Under the pieces are notes generated by a model. That model was given only the letters and a program-made list of their open reading frames with translations. It ran no database searches and was not told the origin of the DNA. Made by a program: the position numbers and the translations under genes. A stretch of 64,000 nucleotides of DNA, taken from contig SZOX01000009.1 of assembly GCA_030263385.1 (NCBI GenBank), positions 1 to 64,000 of the forward strand, written 5' to 3'. The stretch is from Zeimonas sp003577305. Its GTDB lineage: Bacteria; Pseudomonadota; Gammaproteobacteria; Burkholderiales; Burkholderiaceae_E. Below are positions 54,036-64,000 of this stretch, one piece after another; positions within the stretch are counted from its first letter, which is position 1; every line of letters begins with the position of its first letter.

Positions 54036-55019
54036 TCAGGACTTCGCCGGCAGGTTGGCTTCGATGCGATCGAGTTCGCCCTTGAGGAAGGCGTCCGCCT
54101 TGTCTGCCGGGATGAAGCTGTCGGCAAAAGCGAGTTCGTCGACCAGGTACTGCTTGAAGTCGCCGCTGCGCGCCACTTTCTCGATCGCTGCGGCCAGGGT
54201 TGCCACGTGCTTCGGGTCGGTGCCGGCGCGCACGACGATCGCGCGGAACTGGCTGATCACCAGCGAGAACCCGGAGTCCTTCGCGAGGGCGACGTCGGTG
54301 TACCCGGTCTGCGGCTGGTCGGCGAAGAACACGACCGGCCGCATCTGCTTGTTGGCGAGGAAGGAGCGCACGTCGCCGGCCTGCTCGATCACCACGTCGG
54401 CGTGCCCGCCGAGCACGGAGGTGTACCGCTCTCCGGGCGCGGCGAACGGTACGACACGGAACTTGTAGCCCTTGGCCTTCATCTGGTTGACCAGGATCTC
54501 GTCGACGCTGCCGAAGCCGGTGACACCGACCTTCAGTTCGTTCGTGCGTGCATCGGCCAGCAGGTCGGCGAAGTTCTTCCACTTTGCGTCGCTCTTCACG
54601 AACAGCCCGCTCGGCTGGCGGATCATGATGCCCAGCGGCGTGATGTCGGAGAGTTTCCAGCGGCCCTTGCCGCCAGCCAGCGTGGCCAGCGTGTCGCCGA
54701 TGAACACGCAGATCATGTAGCCGTCGGCCGGTGAGGACAGCAGCTTCGCCGTTCCGGTATTGCCGGTGGCGCCGGTGACGTTCAGCACCGGCAGCGACAC
54801 CCCGAGCTCGGTCTCGAGCAGCTTCCCGGTGCGGCGCGCAAGCTGGTCGGCGCCGCCGCCCGCGCCCCAGGGCACGACGAATTCGATCGGTCGTGACGGG
54901 AACTTGTCCTGGGCGCGCGACAACGACGGCGCCAGCGCAAGCGCACCGGCGGCCGACAGCAGGGCGCGGCGCGAAGGGTCGGTTTTCCGGGAGAGTGCGG
55001 CTCGGTTCGGTGCAGGCAT
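54036..55019 (-). CDS. tctC: TTT periplasmic solute-binding protein TctC/Bug
   Basis: A 327-residue Bug-family protein with a signal peptide of twin-arginine type (DPSRRALLSAAGALALAPSLSRAQ). FPSRPIEFVVPWGAGGGADQLARRTGKLLETELG is the conserved ligand-loop start. It feeds TctA/TctB. GAGGAGATCACC precedes ATG 55019. It heads the operon tctC-tctB-tctA-dehydrogenase-ligase(-thioesterase). Confidence 0.94.
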   Translation of the reverse strand: MPAPNRAALSRKTDPSRRALLSAAGALALAPSLSRAQDKFPSRPIEFVVPWGAGGGADQLARRTGKLLETELGVSLPVLNVTGATGNTGTAKLLSSPADGYMICVFIGDTLATLAGGKGRWKLSDITPLGIMIRQPSGLFVKSDAKWKNFADLLADARTNELKVGVTGFGSVDEILVNQMKAKGYKFRVVPFAAPGERYTSVLGGHADVVIEQAGDVRSFLANKQMRPVVFFADQPQTGYTDVALAKDSGFSLVISQFRAIVVRAGTDPKHVATLAAAIEKVARSGDFKQYLVDELAFADSFIPADKADAFLKGELDRIEANLPAKS

Positions 55020-55163
55020 GGTGATCTCCTCGTCGGTACGGGCGCTCGGCCGGATCTCGCGCACGCCCAGCCTTCTCCGCGGAGGGATCCGTCCTGGCCG
55101 GGGCGCGGGGTTTGAATCATGTTAGGCGGGATTGCGCTGCAACAGAGTCTCGATTAACGTGAT

Positions 55164-55181
55164 TTCCGATGCACAGCGGAA
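55164..55181. promoter_or_regulatory. Possible IclR-family operator (TTCCG-N8-CGGAA)
   Basis: TTCCG (55164-55168) and CGGAA (55177-55181) form an inverted repeat just before the IclR gene start, in the 174-base divergent region between tctC and the regulator. Similar TTCCG-type half-sites are known for IclR-family proteins. It could repress its own gene or the tct operon. Confidence 0.4.
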
Positions 55182-55193
55182 TGGGAGCTTGCG

Positions 55194-55958
55194 ATGCAGG
55201 GCAATCAGTCGAATGCGGCCGCAGTGCGGGCGTTCCGTGTGCTCGAGGTGGTTGCCGCGCGAACCGACGGGTGCCTGCTCGCCGAGATCGTCGAGGCGCT
55301 TGCGCTGCCCAAGCAGACGGTGCACCGGTTGGTGGGCCAGCTTCAGCGCGCCGGGCTGATCATGCGCGAGCCCGCGGGGCGCCGGCTGCAACTGGGCGTG
55401 CGTGTCGAGCGCTTCGGAGTCGACGCGTTGATGAACGGCCCCTTGCGCCAGCAGCGCCGCGCGATCCTGCACCGACTCGTCGACAAGATCGGCGAGACCT
55501 GCAACCTGACGGCGCTCGCCGGAGTCGACGTCGTCTACCTCGATCGCGTCGAGACTTCGTGGCCGCTGCGAATGATGCTCGCACCCGGATCGCACGTTCC
55601 GCTGCATGCGACCTCCAGCGGCAAGCTGCTGCTCAGCCTGTTGCCGAAGCTGCAGCGCGAGCGTCTGCTCGAGCAGATGACGCTGCGCGGTTACACCGGT
55701 TCGACCATCGTCGATCGCGACGTGCTCGTGCGCGAACTGGTCGAGACGCGCCGGCGGCGCGTCGGGATCAACCGGGCCGAACATCTGCGCGGCCTGAACG
55801 GGATCGCGGTGCCGGTCATGCTCGACCGGCAGCGCGCGTGCGCGGCGGTCGCGGTGCAGGCGCCCGAGGGACGCATGACGCTCGACGAATTGCTGGCCCA
55901 GGTGCCGCGGCTGCGCGAGGCGGCCGATGCGATGCGCGCGACTTTCGTATCCCCATGA
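55194..55958 (+). CDS. IclR-family transcriptional regulator
   Basis: A 254-residue regulator: N-terminal winged HTH (NAAAVRAFRVLEVVAARTDGCLLAEIVEALALPKQTVHRLVGQLQRAGLI) and a C-terminal IclR effector domain (LHATSSGKLLLSLLPKL, RRRRVGINRAEHLRGLNGIAVPV). It is divergent from the tctC operon and next to a TRAP importer, so it likely controls one or both in response to a small acid. Confidence 0.93.
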   Translation: MQGNQSNAAAVRAFRVLEVVAARTDGCLLAEIVEALALPKQTVHRLVGQLQRAGLIMREPAGRRLQLGVRVERFGVDALMNGPLRQQRRAILHRLVDKIGETCNLTALAGVDVVYLDRVETSWPLRMMLAPGSHVPLHATSSGKLLLSLLPKLQRERLLEQMTLRGYTGSTIVDRDVLVRELVETRRRRVGINRAEHLRGLNGIAVPVMLDRQRACAAVAVQAPEGRMTLDELLAQVPRLREAADAMRATFVSP

Positions 55959-56143
55959 CGAGGCATTCGATTGGCGCCACTGGTCGGCAAGTGGGAAGGC
56001 GACAACAGCTGAGACCGCCAGCCCCTGCAGGGTTGCGGCGCGGTTGACAGGCCGGAGCGACGCCCCCATATTGGGTCACGGTCACAAGCAGAAGAAGGGA
56101 TCGGCCCGCTCGCGGGCCGTGCCCGCAAACGGGGGGAGACGAC

Positions 56144-57148
56144 ATGGCAGGCACGCTCAGGATCGGCGCGGCAATGGCGATCGCGCTGGCGTTCGCGTTC
56201 GGCGCAAGCGCAGCTGCGAACGCGCAGGAAATCAAGATCTCGCACCAGTTCAAGGCGAACGCCGACGGCCGCGACCTCGCCGCGCGGGTGTTCGTCGAGG
56301 AGGTCACCCGGCAGGACAAGAACATCAAGTTCAGGATCTTCCCGTCGAGCTCGCTGGGCATCAAGCCGGTCGCACAATTCGACGCGCTGCAAAACGGCAC
56401 GCTCGAGATGGCGATCTTTCCGATGTCCTACGCGGCGGGCAAGGCGAAGGAGTTCTCGGCTGTGATCCTGCCGGGCACGATCCCGAACCTCGACTTCGCG
56501 ATGCGCCTGAAGAAATCTGCGTACCGGCAGAAGCTGCAGGAACTCGCCCAACGGAACGGCGTGCACATCGTCACCTGGTGGTGGACCCCGGGTGGCTTCG
56601 CCGCGAAAGACCGCGACATCACCGATCCGAAGTCGGTGGCGGGGCTGAAGATGCGCGCGGCCGATCCCACCTTCGAATCGATGCTGAAGGCCGCGGGTTC
56701 CTCGGTGGTCAGCATGGCCTCGAGCGAACTGTATCCGGCGCTGCAGTCCGGCGTGCTCAACGCCACGCTCACTTCGGCCGAAACCTTCGTCAGCATGCGC
56801 CTGTACGAGCAGACGAAGCACGCGACGGTGCCGGGCGACTACACGCTGTGGATGCTCATGCAGCCGCTGGTGATGTCGAAGCAGCACTGGGACAAGCTCA
56901 CGCCGGCGCAGCAGAAGATCTTCGAGGAGGCGGCGGACAAGTCCGACGAGTACTTCCTGAAGCTGCAGCGCGAGGCCGGCGAGAAGATGGCCGAGGCCTA
57001 TCGCAAGGCCGGCGGCAAGGTGCACCAGATGACCAAGGCCGAGTTCGACGAATGGCTCGCACTGGCGAAGGAGACCTCCTGGAAGGAGTTCGCCGCGATC
57101 TCGCCCGAGGCCAAGGACCTGATGGACGCGCTGCTGCAGGTCAAGTAA
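56144..57148 (+). CDS. dctP: TRAP transporter periplasmic binding protein DctP
   Basis: A 334-residue protein with a signal peptide (MAGTLRIGAAMAIALAFAFGASAAANAQ) and a DctP-type fold (EIKISHQFKANADGRDLAARVFVEEVTRQ...FPSSSLGIKPVAQFDALQNGTLEM). The conserved Arg that binds the ligand carboxylate is likely in KMRAADPTFESML. GGGGGGAGACGAC precedes the ATG. Ligands of this family are mostly dicarboxylates, sugar acids or keto acids. Confidence 0.93.
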   Translation: MAGTLRIGAAMAIALAFAFGASAAANAQEIKISHQFKANADGRDLAARVFVEEVTRQDKNIKFRIFPSSSLGIKPVAQFDALQNGTLEMAIFPMSYAAGKAKEFSAVILPGTIPNLDFAMRLKKSAYRQKLQELAQRNGVHIVTWWWTPGGFAAKDRDITDPKSVAGLKMRAADPTFESMLKAAGSSVVSMASSELYPALQSGVLNATLTSAETFVSMRLYEQTKHATVPGDYTLWMLMQPLVMSKQHWDKLTPAQQKIFEEAADKSDEYFLKLQREAGEKMAEAYRKAGGKVHQMTKAEFDEWLALAKETSWKEFAAISPEAKDLMDALLQVK

Positions 57149-57155
57149 GCGGCGC

Positions 57156-57650
57156 ATGCGCGCTTTCGTCCGGGCGATCGACCGCCTCGGCGACCTGCTG
57201 GCGGTCGTCGCGGCGGTGCTGCTGGCAGCCGCCTCGGCCGTCATCACCTGGAGCGTGATCTACCGGGCGCTGGGCAACTCCACTTTCTGGGAGATCGAGT
57301 TCTCGGTCTACATGATGGTGGCGTCGCTGTTCCTCGCCTCGCCGTACACGCTGCGCACCAACGGCCACGTCGGCGTCGACCTGCTGTCGCACTATCTGCC
57401 GCAGCGCCACCGCAGGCGCCTGGCCACGATCGTGGCGATCGTCGGCATGCTGGTCTGCCTGTACCTGGCGGTGCTGGGCGGCGAACTCGCCTGGGAGTCG
57501 TTCCTGCGCGGCGAGCGCAGCGAGAGCACCTGGGCGCCGCGCAAGTGGCCGCTGTACCTGACGATGCCGGTCGGGCTCGGCCTGACCGCGCTGCAATACC
57601 TGGTCGAGCTGATGCGCTCGCCTGCGCCGGAGCGCCTCGCGCATGACTGA
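57156..57650 (+). CDS. dctQ: TRAP small membrane subunit DctQ
   Basis: A 164-residue protein with four hydrophobic segments (LLAVVAAVLLAAASAVITWSVIYRAL; FWEIEFSVYMMVASLFLASPYTLRTNGHVGVDLL), the usual DctQ pattern. It overlaps dctM by 8 bases. Confidence 0.92.
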   Translation: MRAFVRAIDRLGDLLAVVAAVLLAAASAVITWSVIYRALGNSTFWEIEFSVYMMVASLFLASPYTLRTNGHVGVDLLSHYLPQRHRRRLATIVAIVGMLVCLYLAVLGGELAWESFLRGERSESTWAPRKWPLYLTMPVGLGLTALQYLVELMRSPAPERLAHD

Positions 57651-58953
57651 GATGCAGGTCGGCCTGCTGATCCTGGTGATCACGCTCTTGGTGCTGTTCT
57701 CGGGCCTGCCGATCGCCTGGGGGCTGACGCTGGTCTCGCTGGGCTTTCTCGTGGCGTTCCAGGGATTCGGCAGCATCGCGAACGTACCGATCGTGATGAT
57801 GGACGAGCTGGCGTCGTTCGCGCTGCTGACGATCCCGTTGTTCGTGCTGCTGGGTGCCGCGATCGGATCGTCGGCGGCGGGCCGCGACATCTACGAGTCG
57901 CTGCATCGGTGGCTCGCGCGCGTGCCTGGCGGGCTGGTGATCGCGAACATTCTCGCCTGCGGCGTCTTCTCGGCGATCTGCGGCTCGAGCCCGGCAACCG
58001 CGGCGGCGATCGGCAAGGCGGGCGTTCCCGAGATGCTGCGCCGCGGCGTGTCGCCGGCGCTGGCCACCGGCTCGATCTGCGCGGGCGGCACGCTGGGCAT
58101 CCTGATCCCGCCGTCGATCACGATGATCCTGTACGGGCTGGCGACCGAAACCTCGATCGGGCGACTGTTCCTGGCCGGCATCGTGCCGGGCGTTCTGCTG
58201 GTCGTGTTCTTCTCCCTCTACGCCTGGCTGGCCACGCTGCTGTCGCGTCGCGGGATCGGAACCGAAGCCGCCCGCTACACGCTGGCGCAGAAGATGCACG
58301 GGCTCGGGCGCGTCTCGCCGTTCATCGCGATCATCGTCGCGATCGCCTACGCGATGTACGGGGGCCTCGCAACGCCGTCGGAGGTGGCGGCGATCTCGGC
58401 GGTGCTCGCGATGACCCTGGTCGTCGCGATCTACCGCGCCTGGCGCGCGCAGGACCTCTGGCGGATCATGAGCGAGACGGTGCGCGAGTCGACGATGATC
58501 CTGATGATCATCGGCGCGGCGGCGATCTTCTCGTACATGATGTCGCTGCTCTACGTGACGCAGACCGCCGCGCAGGCGATGGTCGATCTCGGCCTGAATC
58601 GCTGGGTGCTGATGCTGGCGATCAACGCGTTCCTGCTGCTTGCCGGCTGCTTCCTGCCGCCGGTGGCGATCATCGTGATGGTAATGCCGATCCTCACTCC
58701 GGTGCTGGAGGCCAACAATTTCGACCTGATCTGGTTCGCGGTGATCCTGACGATCAACCTCGAGGTCGGTCTGATCACCCCCCCGGTAGGGCTGAACCTG
58801 TACGTGCTCAGGGGGGTTGCGCCGCAGGTGCCGCTTGGGACCGTGCTGCTGGGCGCGATGCCGTTCGTCGTGATCATGCTGCTCACCATGGTGCTGCTGG
58901 CCTTCGTGCCGGAGCTCGCCACCTGGCTGCCCAGCCAGATGATGGGCGGGTAG
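57643..58953 (+). CDS. dctM: TRAP large membrane subunit DctM
   Basis: A 436-residue permease with about 12 membrane segments. TIPLFVLLGAAIGSSAAGRDIYESL, GVFSAICGSSPATAAAIGKAGVPEMLRRG and GGTLGILIPPSITMILYGLATETSIGRLFLAGIVPG are the DctM signature segments. It forms the sodium-driven channel with DctQ. Confidence 0.95.
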   Translation: MTEMQVGLLILVITLLVLFSGLPIAWGLTLVSLGFLVAFQGFGSIANVPIVMMDELASFALLTIPLFVLLGAAIGSSAAGRDIYESLHRWLARVPGGLVIANILACGVFSAICGSSPATAAAIGKAGVPEMLRRGVSPALATGSICAGGTLGILIPPSITMILYGLATETSIGRLFLAGIVPGVLLVVFFSLYAWLATLLSRRGIGTEAARYTLAQKMHGLGRVSPFIAIIVAIAYAMYGGLATPSEVAAISAVLAMTLVVAIYRAWRAQDLWRIMSETVRESTMILMIIGAAAIFSYMMSLLYVTQTAAQAMVDLGLNRWVLMLAINAFLLLAGCFLPPVAIIVMVMPILTPVLEANNFDLIWFAVILTINLEVGLITPPVGLNLYVLRGVAPQVPLGTVLLGAMPFVVIMLLTMVLLAFVPELATWLPSQMMGG

Positions 58954-59047
58954 GCGGGCCCCGGCGGCCGGTGCCTGGCGGCGCCGCCCCCCTGCTTCTG
59001 TCGACGACGGCCATGCTGCGGGCTCCTCGGGCATGCCGTATCGGGAA

Positions 59048-59076
59048 TTGAGTCGAATAATTGTCCGTCGTATATT
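59048..59076 (+). promoter_or_regulatory. Strong sigma-70 promoter before the integrase-like/EgtD ORF
   Basis: TTGAGT (59048-59053) and TATATT (59071-59076) are exactly 17 bases apart, matching consensus at 4 and 5 of 6 positions. Transcription would start near 59083, about 54 bases before ATG 59137. It is the most AT-rich stretch in this part of the window. Confidence 0.75.
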
Positions 59077-59136
59077 GATGGAGTATTCTCGAAGCCAGGG
59101 TGACCGACGCGACAACCGAACGATCCGGGTGCAGCC

Positions 59137-61827
59137 ATGCCAGGCATGCGTTCCACCGATTCTCACCAGTCGACCGCCGGCCCGGCCGATGCGCCCGCGG
59201 TCAGCCTCGCCGACCTGCAGGTCTGGATCGAGGCGAGCTCCGGGCTCGCCGCGCGTGACCGGCGCGACTGCCGGGCGGCGATCCGTGCGCTGTGCGCGAT
59301 GCTCGGCAGCGACGCGGCGGCGACGCCGGCCGACGCGGCCGAACTCGATCGCCGGCTGGCCCGGGTGCCGAAGCCGGCCCGGGGCCGCGCCGACAAGACG
59401 GTGGCCAACATACGCTGGCGCTTGAGGCGGGCGATTGCGCTGCATGGCGGCGAGACCGGCCCGGCCCCCCGCGACACTGCGCTCACGCCGCACTGGGCGG
59501 CGCTGCGCGAGCGGCTGCCCACGCGGCGGCTGCGCTACGGGCTGTCGCGGCTGATTCGCGAGGCGTCGGCGGCCGGCGTCGAGCCGCAGATGGTGTCGGA
59601 CGCGCTGCTCGAGGCGATTGCCGGGCGCCTCGCGGCGAGCGCGGGGGAAGCGCGGGCGCGGGCGTTTCGCCGTCAGGCGGCGGAGTGCTGGAACGAGGCG
59701 GCGGGGCTGGTCGCGGGCTGGCCGCGGCTGCGGCTCGCCTCGCCCGCTCGCCCGGCGCGCCCGTCACAGCTGCCGCTCGACGCGTTTCCGATCACTTTCC
59801 GGCGCGACCTCGAGCGCTATCTGGCCTGGGCGGCGCATTCGGGGCGGCTTTCCCGCGACGGCTCCTCCCGCAGCCTCTCGCCGTCCACAGTGCGGCTGCG
59901 CGGCGAGCACCTGCGGCTGGCGGCCTCGGCGCTGGCGCGCCGGCTCGGCTACCCGCGCCGGGTGATCAGCCTCGCGACGCTGGTCGAGCCGGTCAACTTC
60001 AAGCTACTGCTGGGCGAATACCTCGGGCCGGGCGGCGAGCGGCAGGCGGGTACGTTCGCGCGCGGGCTCGCGGTCACCCTCTTCGGCGTTGCCCGCCAGT
60101 GGGTCAAGGCGCCGGCGTCGCAACTCGACCAGCTGGGGCACTACAAACGCCGCCTCGGCGGGGGTGTCGCGCCCCGGCGCGCCGGGAGCGATCGCCTGGC
60201 GCTCGAGCGCTTCGCCGATCCGGCGACGCTCGCTGCACTGCGGACGCTGCCCGAGCGCCTGTTCGCGGAGGCGGCCGGCGGGCGCTCGCTGCAGCCGCGG
60301 GCGGTGCGCAAGGCGCAGCTCGCGGTGGCCCTCGCGCTGTTGCTCACGGCGCCGCTGCGCCTCGGGCAACTGGCCGGCCTGAGGCTGGGGCACGAATTGC
60401 GCCGGCCCTCCGGGCGGCACGGTCCGATGTCGCTCGTGGCCGGCGATGCGGCGGCAGCGCCCGAATGCGCGATCGTCGGGCCGGCGAAAGCGATCGTCGA
60501 CGACTACCTCGACCACTGCCACGCGGCGCTGCTGCCGAATCCCGAGGCCTGGTTGTTCCTGCGATCCGACGGATCGCGTTGGGGTGAAGCGGCGCTGCGT
60601 CACGGCATCGCGGCCGAAACGCGGCGGGCGATCGGCATCGCGTCGACTCCTGGCCGGTTGAGGCAACTCGCCGCAGCGAACACCGGGCGTAGCATGACGG
60701 TTTGCCAGCCAACGGGGAGGGGCACGATGCCGACCCGAATCGAGCCGACCGGCCCGGGCCCGATCGGCATGGAGCCGGCGCAGGCGCAGGCGCAGCGGAG
60801 CGGGGCCGGGCGGCGCGACACCGAGGGCCCGCCGGATGCGCACGACTCGCAGCGCGCCGAGCGCGACGCGCTGCTCGCGGGCCTGTGCGCGCCGCAGGCC
60901 CGGATCGCGCCGAAATACCTCTACGACTCGCTGGGTTCGGCGCTCTTCGACGCGATCACCGAACTCGACGAGTACTATCCGACGCGCACCGAGCGCGCGA
61001 TCCTTCGTACGCACGAGCGCGAGATCGCGGCAGCCTTCGGGCGCGCCGGCTGCACGCTGATCGACCTCGGGGCGGGCAACGGCGAGAAGGCGGCCAGCCT
61101 GTTTCCGGTGCTGCGTCCGCGCGAGTACGTGGCGCTCGACATCTCGGTCGACTACCTGCAGCGCTCGCTCGAAGCGCTGCAGCGGCGCTTTCCGCAGATC
61201 GTGATGACCGCCATCGGTGCCGACCTGGCGCGGCCGCTGGTGCTGCCCGCACGCCTTGCGCGCGAGGGGCGGCTGTTCTTCTATCCGGGTTCATCGATCG
61301 GCAACCTCACGCCCGACGAGGCGCGGCGCTTTCTCGCCGGGCTGTGCGCCGCGCTCGACGAGACCGGCGGGCTGCTGATCGGCATCGACCTGCTGAAGGA
61401 CCCGGCCACGCTGCAGGCCGCCTACGACGATCCGCTGGGTGTGACCGCCGCGTTCAACCTCAACGTGCTGCGCAGGGCCAACCGCATCGCGGGCACCGAC
61501 TTCGCGCCGGCCGACTGGCGCCACGTCGCGTATTTCGAGCCGGCGCACGGGCGCATCGAGATGCACCTGGAAGCCTGCCGTGCGCTGCGCGTGAGCTGGC
61601 CGGGCGGCGAGCGTCGTTTCGCCGCCGGCGAGCGCATTCACACCGAGAATTCGTACAAGTACCGGCTCGGCGAGTTCGCCGCGCTGCTCGCCGACGCCGG
61701 CTTCGCGCTGCAGGCGCACTGGAGCGACGAGCGCGAGTGGTTCGCGGTGCTGCTCGCGCGCCCGCAGTCTCAGCGCACCGGACAGGCGAACAGTTCCACC
61801 GTTCCGGTGTCGACGCCGGCACGCTGA
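59137..61827 (+). CDS. Integrase-like N-terminal segment reading in frame into EgtD
   Basis: One uninterrupted 896-residue frame. Residues 1-~530 look like a tyrosine recombinase: a helical core-binding part, then QLAVALALLLTAPLRLGQLAGLRLG in the place of the first catalytic Arg box. The His-x-x-Arg box and tyrosine are not recognisable; TPGRLRQLAAANTG stands where TPHxLRHxxAT would be, so it is probably dead. Residues ~531-896 are the EgtD-type methyltransferase. A strong ribosome site precedes ATG 60727, so EgtD can be made alone. Whether the fusion is produced is not known. Confidence 0.6.
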   Translation: MPGMRSTDSHQSTAGPADAPAVSLADLQVWIEASSGLAARDRRDCRAAIRALCAMLGSDAAATPADAAELDRRLARVPKPARGRADKTVANIRWRLRRAIALHGGETGPAPRDTALTPHWAALRERLPTRRLRYGLSRLIREASAAGVEPQMVSDALLEAIAGRLAASAGEARARAFRRQAAECWNEAAGLVAGWPRLRLASPARPARPSQLPLDAFPITFRRDLERYLAWAAHSGRLSRDGSSRSLSPSTVRLRGEHLRLAASALARRLGYPRRVISLATLVEPVNFKLLLGEYLGPGGERQAGTFARGLAVTLFGVARQWVKAPASQLDQLGHYKRRLGGGVAPRRAGSDRLALERFADPATLAALRTLPERLFAEAAGGRSLQPRAVRKAQLAVALALLLTAPLRLGQLAGLRLGHELRRPSGRHGPMSLVAGDAAAAPECAIVGPAKAIVDDYLDHCHAALLPNPEAWLFLRSDGSRWGEAALRHGIAAETRRAIGIASTPGRLRQLAAANTGRSMTVCQPTGRGTMPTRIEPTGPGPIGMEPAQAQAQRSGAGRRDTEGPPDAHDSQRAERDALLAGLCAPQARIAPKYLYDSLGSALFDAITELDEYYPTRTERAILRTHEREIAAAFGRAGCTLIDLGAGNGEKAASLFPVLRPREYVALDISVDYLQRSLEALQRRFPQIVMTAIGADLARPLVLPARLAREGRLFFYPGSSIGNLTPDEARRFLAGLCAALDETGGLLIGIDLLKDPATLQAAYDDPLGVTAAFNLNVLRRANRIAGTDFAPADWRHVAYFEPAHGRIEMHLEACRALRVSWPGGERRFAAGERIHTENSYKYRLGEFAALLADAGFALQAHWSDEREWFAVLLARPQSQRTGQANSSTVPVSTPAR
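60727..61827 (+). CDS. egtD: EgtD-type L-histidine N-alpha-methyltransferase
   Basis: A 366-residue SAM-dependent enzyme that trimethylates histidine to hercynine, the first step of ergothioneine synthesis. RIAPKYLYDSLGSALFDAITELDEYYPTRTERAIL is the family signature, LIDLGAGNGEKAASLFP the SAM-binding motif, YPGSSIGNLTPDEARRFL and IHTENSYKYRLGEFAALLADAGF further conserved segments. GGGGAGGGG lies five bases before ATG 60727. No egtB gene is in the window. Its last 58 bases overlap the convergent DUF1850 gene. Confidence 0.88.
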   Translation: MPTRIEPTGPGPIGMEPAQAQAQRSGAGRRDTEGPPDAHDSQRAERDALLAGLCAPQARIAPKYLYDSLGSALFDAITELDEYYPTRTERAILRTHEREIAAAFGRAGCTLIDLGAGNGEKAASLFPVLRPREYVALDISVDYLQRSLEALQRRFPQIVMTAIGADLARPLVLPARLAREGRLFFYPGSSIGNLTPDEARRFLAGLCAALDETGGLLIGIDLLKDPATLQAAYDDPLGVTAAFNLNVLRRANRIAGTDFAPADWRHVAYFEPAHGRIEMHLEACRALRVSWPGGERRFAAGERIHTENSYKYRLGEFAALLADAGFALQAHWSDEREWFAVLLARPQSQRTGQANSSTVPVSTPAR

Positions 61828-62149
61828 CGCAAGGGCCGGCAACCGGTGCCGGCGCACAGTTGCCAGTCGTCGGTGAAGCCGGAGAGCGCAAGCCGCAGCC
61901 GGGGGACTTCGAGCCCGCCCGGCGCGTGCCATGTCCCGTTGCGCAGCACGGCCCCCTGGGGCGGTTCCATGCCCGCGCCCGAACCGCGCACGCGCGATTC
62001 GACCAGCACGAGGCTGCGGCGATCCGGATCGATGCGCCAGTCTTCTTCCCAGGCCACCTTTTCGATCGAGTGGGTCCACGAGAGCGTGAAGCGCTCGACC
62101 GGCAATGCCGCGACGATCGAAGTCGCCACGGCCAGGCACAGGCCGACGC

Positions 62150-62153
<4 letters not shown>
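61770..62153 (-). CDS. DUF1850 protein of the TRAP-TAXI locus
   Basis: A 127-residue protein with an N-terminal signal-like segment (MSVGLCLAVATSIVAALP) and the DUF1850 pattern (FTLSWTHSIEKVAWEEDWRID...LVESRVRGSGAGMEPP). DUF1850 genes commonly follow TAXI-type TRAP permease genes. The start overlaps the permease stop by 4 bases. The 3' end overlaps the convergent egtD by 58 bases. Confidence 0.85.

Positions 62154-64000
<1,847 letters not shown>

Noticed and set aside
55164..55181. Intrinsic terminator between tctC and the IclR gene
   Set aside because: The stem is only five pairs with an eight-base loop and no T-run, and the two genes diverge, so an operator is the better reading.

Overview
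This is a GC-rich, densely packed chromosomal stretch. The mix of Liv-type ABC importers, TctABC and TRAP importers, a phenylphosphate synthase/UbiD/UbiX cluster and an XylR/DmpR-type regulator suggests a betaproteobacterium that feeds on aromatic and organic acids. That placement is inferred from gene content only.

Region 1 (about 323-11951) is an integrated mobile element in the 3' end of a tRNA-Ser(GCT) gene. It is bounded by a 14-bp direct repeat (323-336 and 11938-11951). Going inward from the right end it holds a P4-type tyrosine integrase, a structured untranslated leader, an AlpA-like regulator, a small unknown protein, a primase/VapE-type replication protein, and a cluster of GGAACGAT repeats that looks like an origin. 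It then holds a serine-recombinase-like protein without a recognisable catalytic serine, small and large terminase subunits, two unknown proteins, and a PvuII-like restriction-modification locus with its own HTH protein. No capsid, portal, tail or lysis gene is visible. This is the layout of a phage satellite rather than a prophage. It also has its own repeat code: 12-bp-spaced ACCCGCCTA pairs at three places and a 28-bp repeat upstream of two promoters.

Region 2 (12084-30507) is core-type chromosome. It has an acyl-CoA ligase followed by a complete Liv-type importer, a VOC protein, a WrbA-like flavodoxin, an NfeD/SPFH pair, a FmdB zinc ribbon and diaminopimelate dehydrogenase. It ends with a NitT/TauT-type ABC importer and an MlaE-MlaD-lipoprotein set that lacks its own ATPase.

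Region 3 (30510-48300) centres on aromatic carboxylation. On the minus strand are a P-type ATPase, a Mop/TOBE protein, a PPOX-fold protein and a sigma-54 activator of the XylR/DmpR type. Divergent from the activator, behind a near-perfect -24/-12 promoter and two XylR-like upstream sites, lie phenylphosphate synthase A and B, one UbiD, a Tm-1-like (UPF0261) protein, the CBS subunit C, UbiX and a full Liv-type importer. The synthase A and B subunits run together because of a frame break at about 38075. The expected route is phenol to phenylphosphate to 4-hydroxybenzoate.

Region 4 (48346-58953) is a minus-strand operon of TctC, TctB, TctA, an acylating aldehyde dehydrogenase and an acyl-CoA ligase, with a thioesterase downstream. 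It is divergent from an IclR regulator and is followed by a TRAP importer (DctPQM). The set resembles sulfoacetate-type catabolism, but the substrate is not proven.

Region 5 (59048-64000) has a strong sigma-70 promoter driving an integrase-like segment that reads in frame into an EgtD-type histidine methyltransferase. A convergent DUF1850/TRAP-TAXI permease pair follows, and the permease is cut by the window end.
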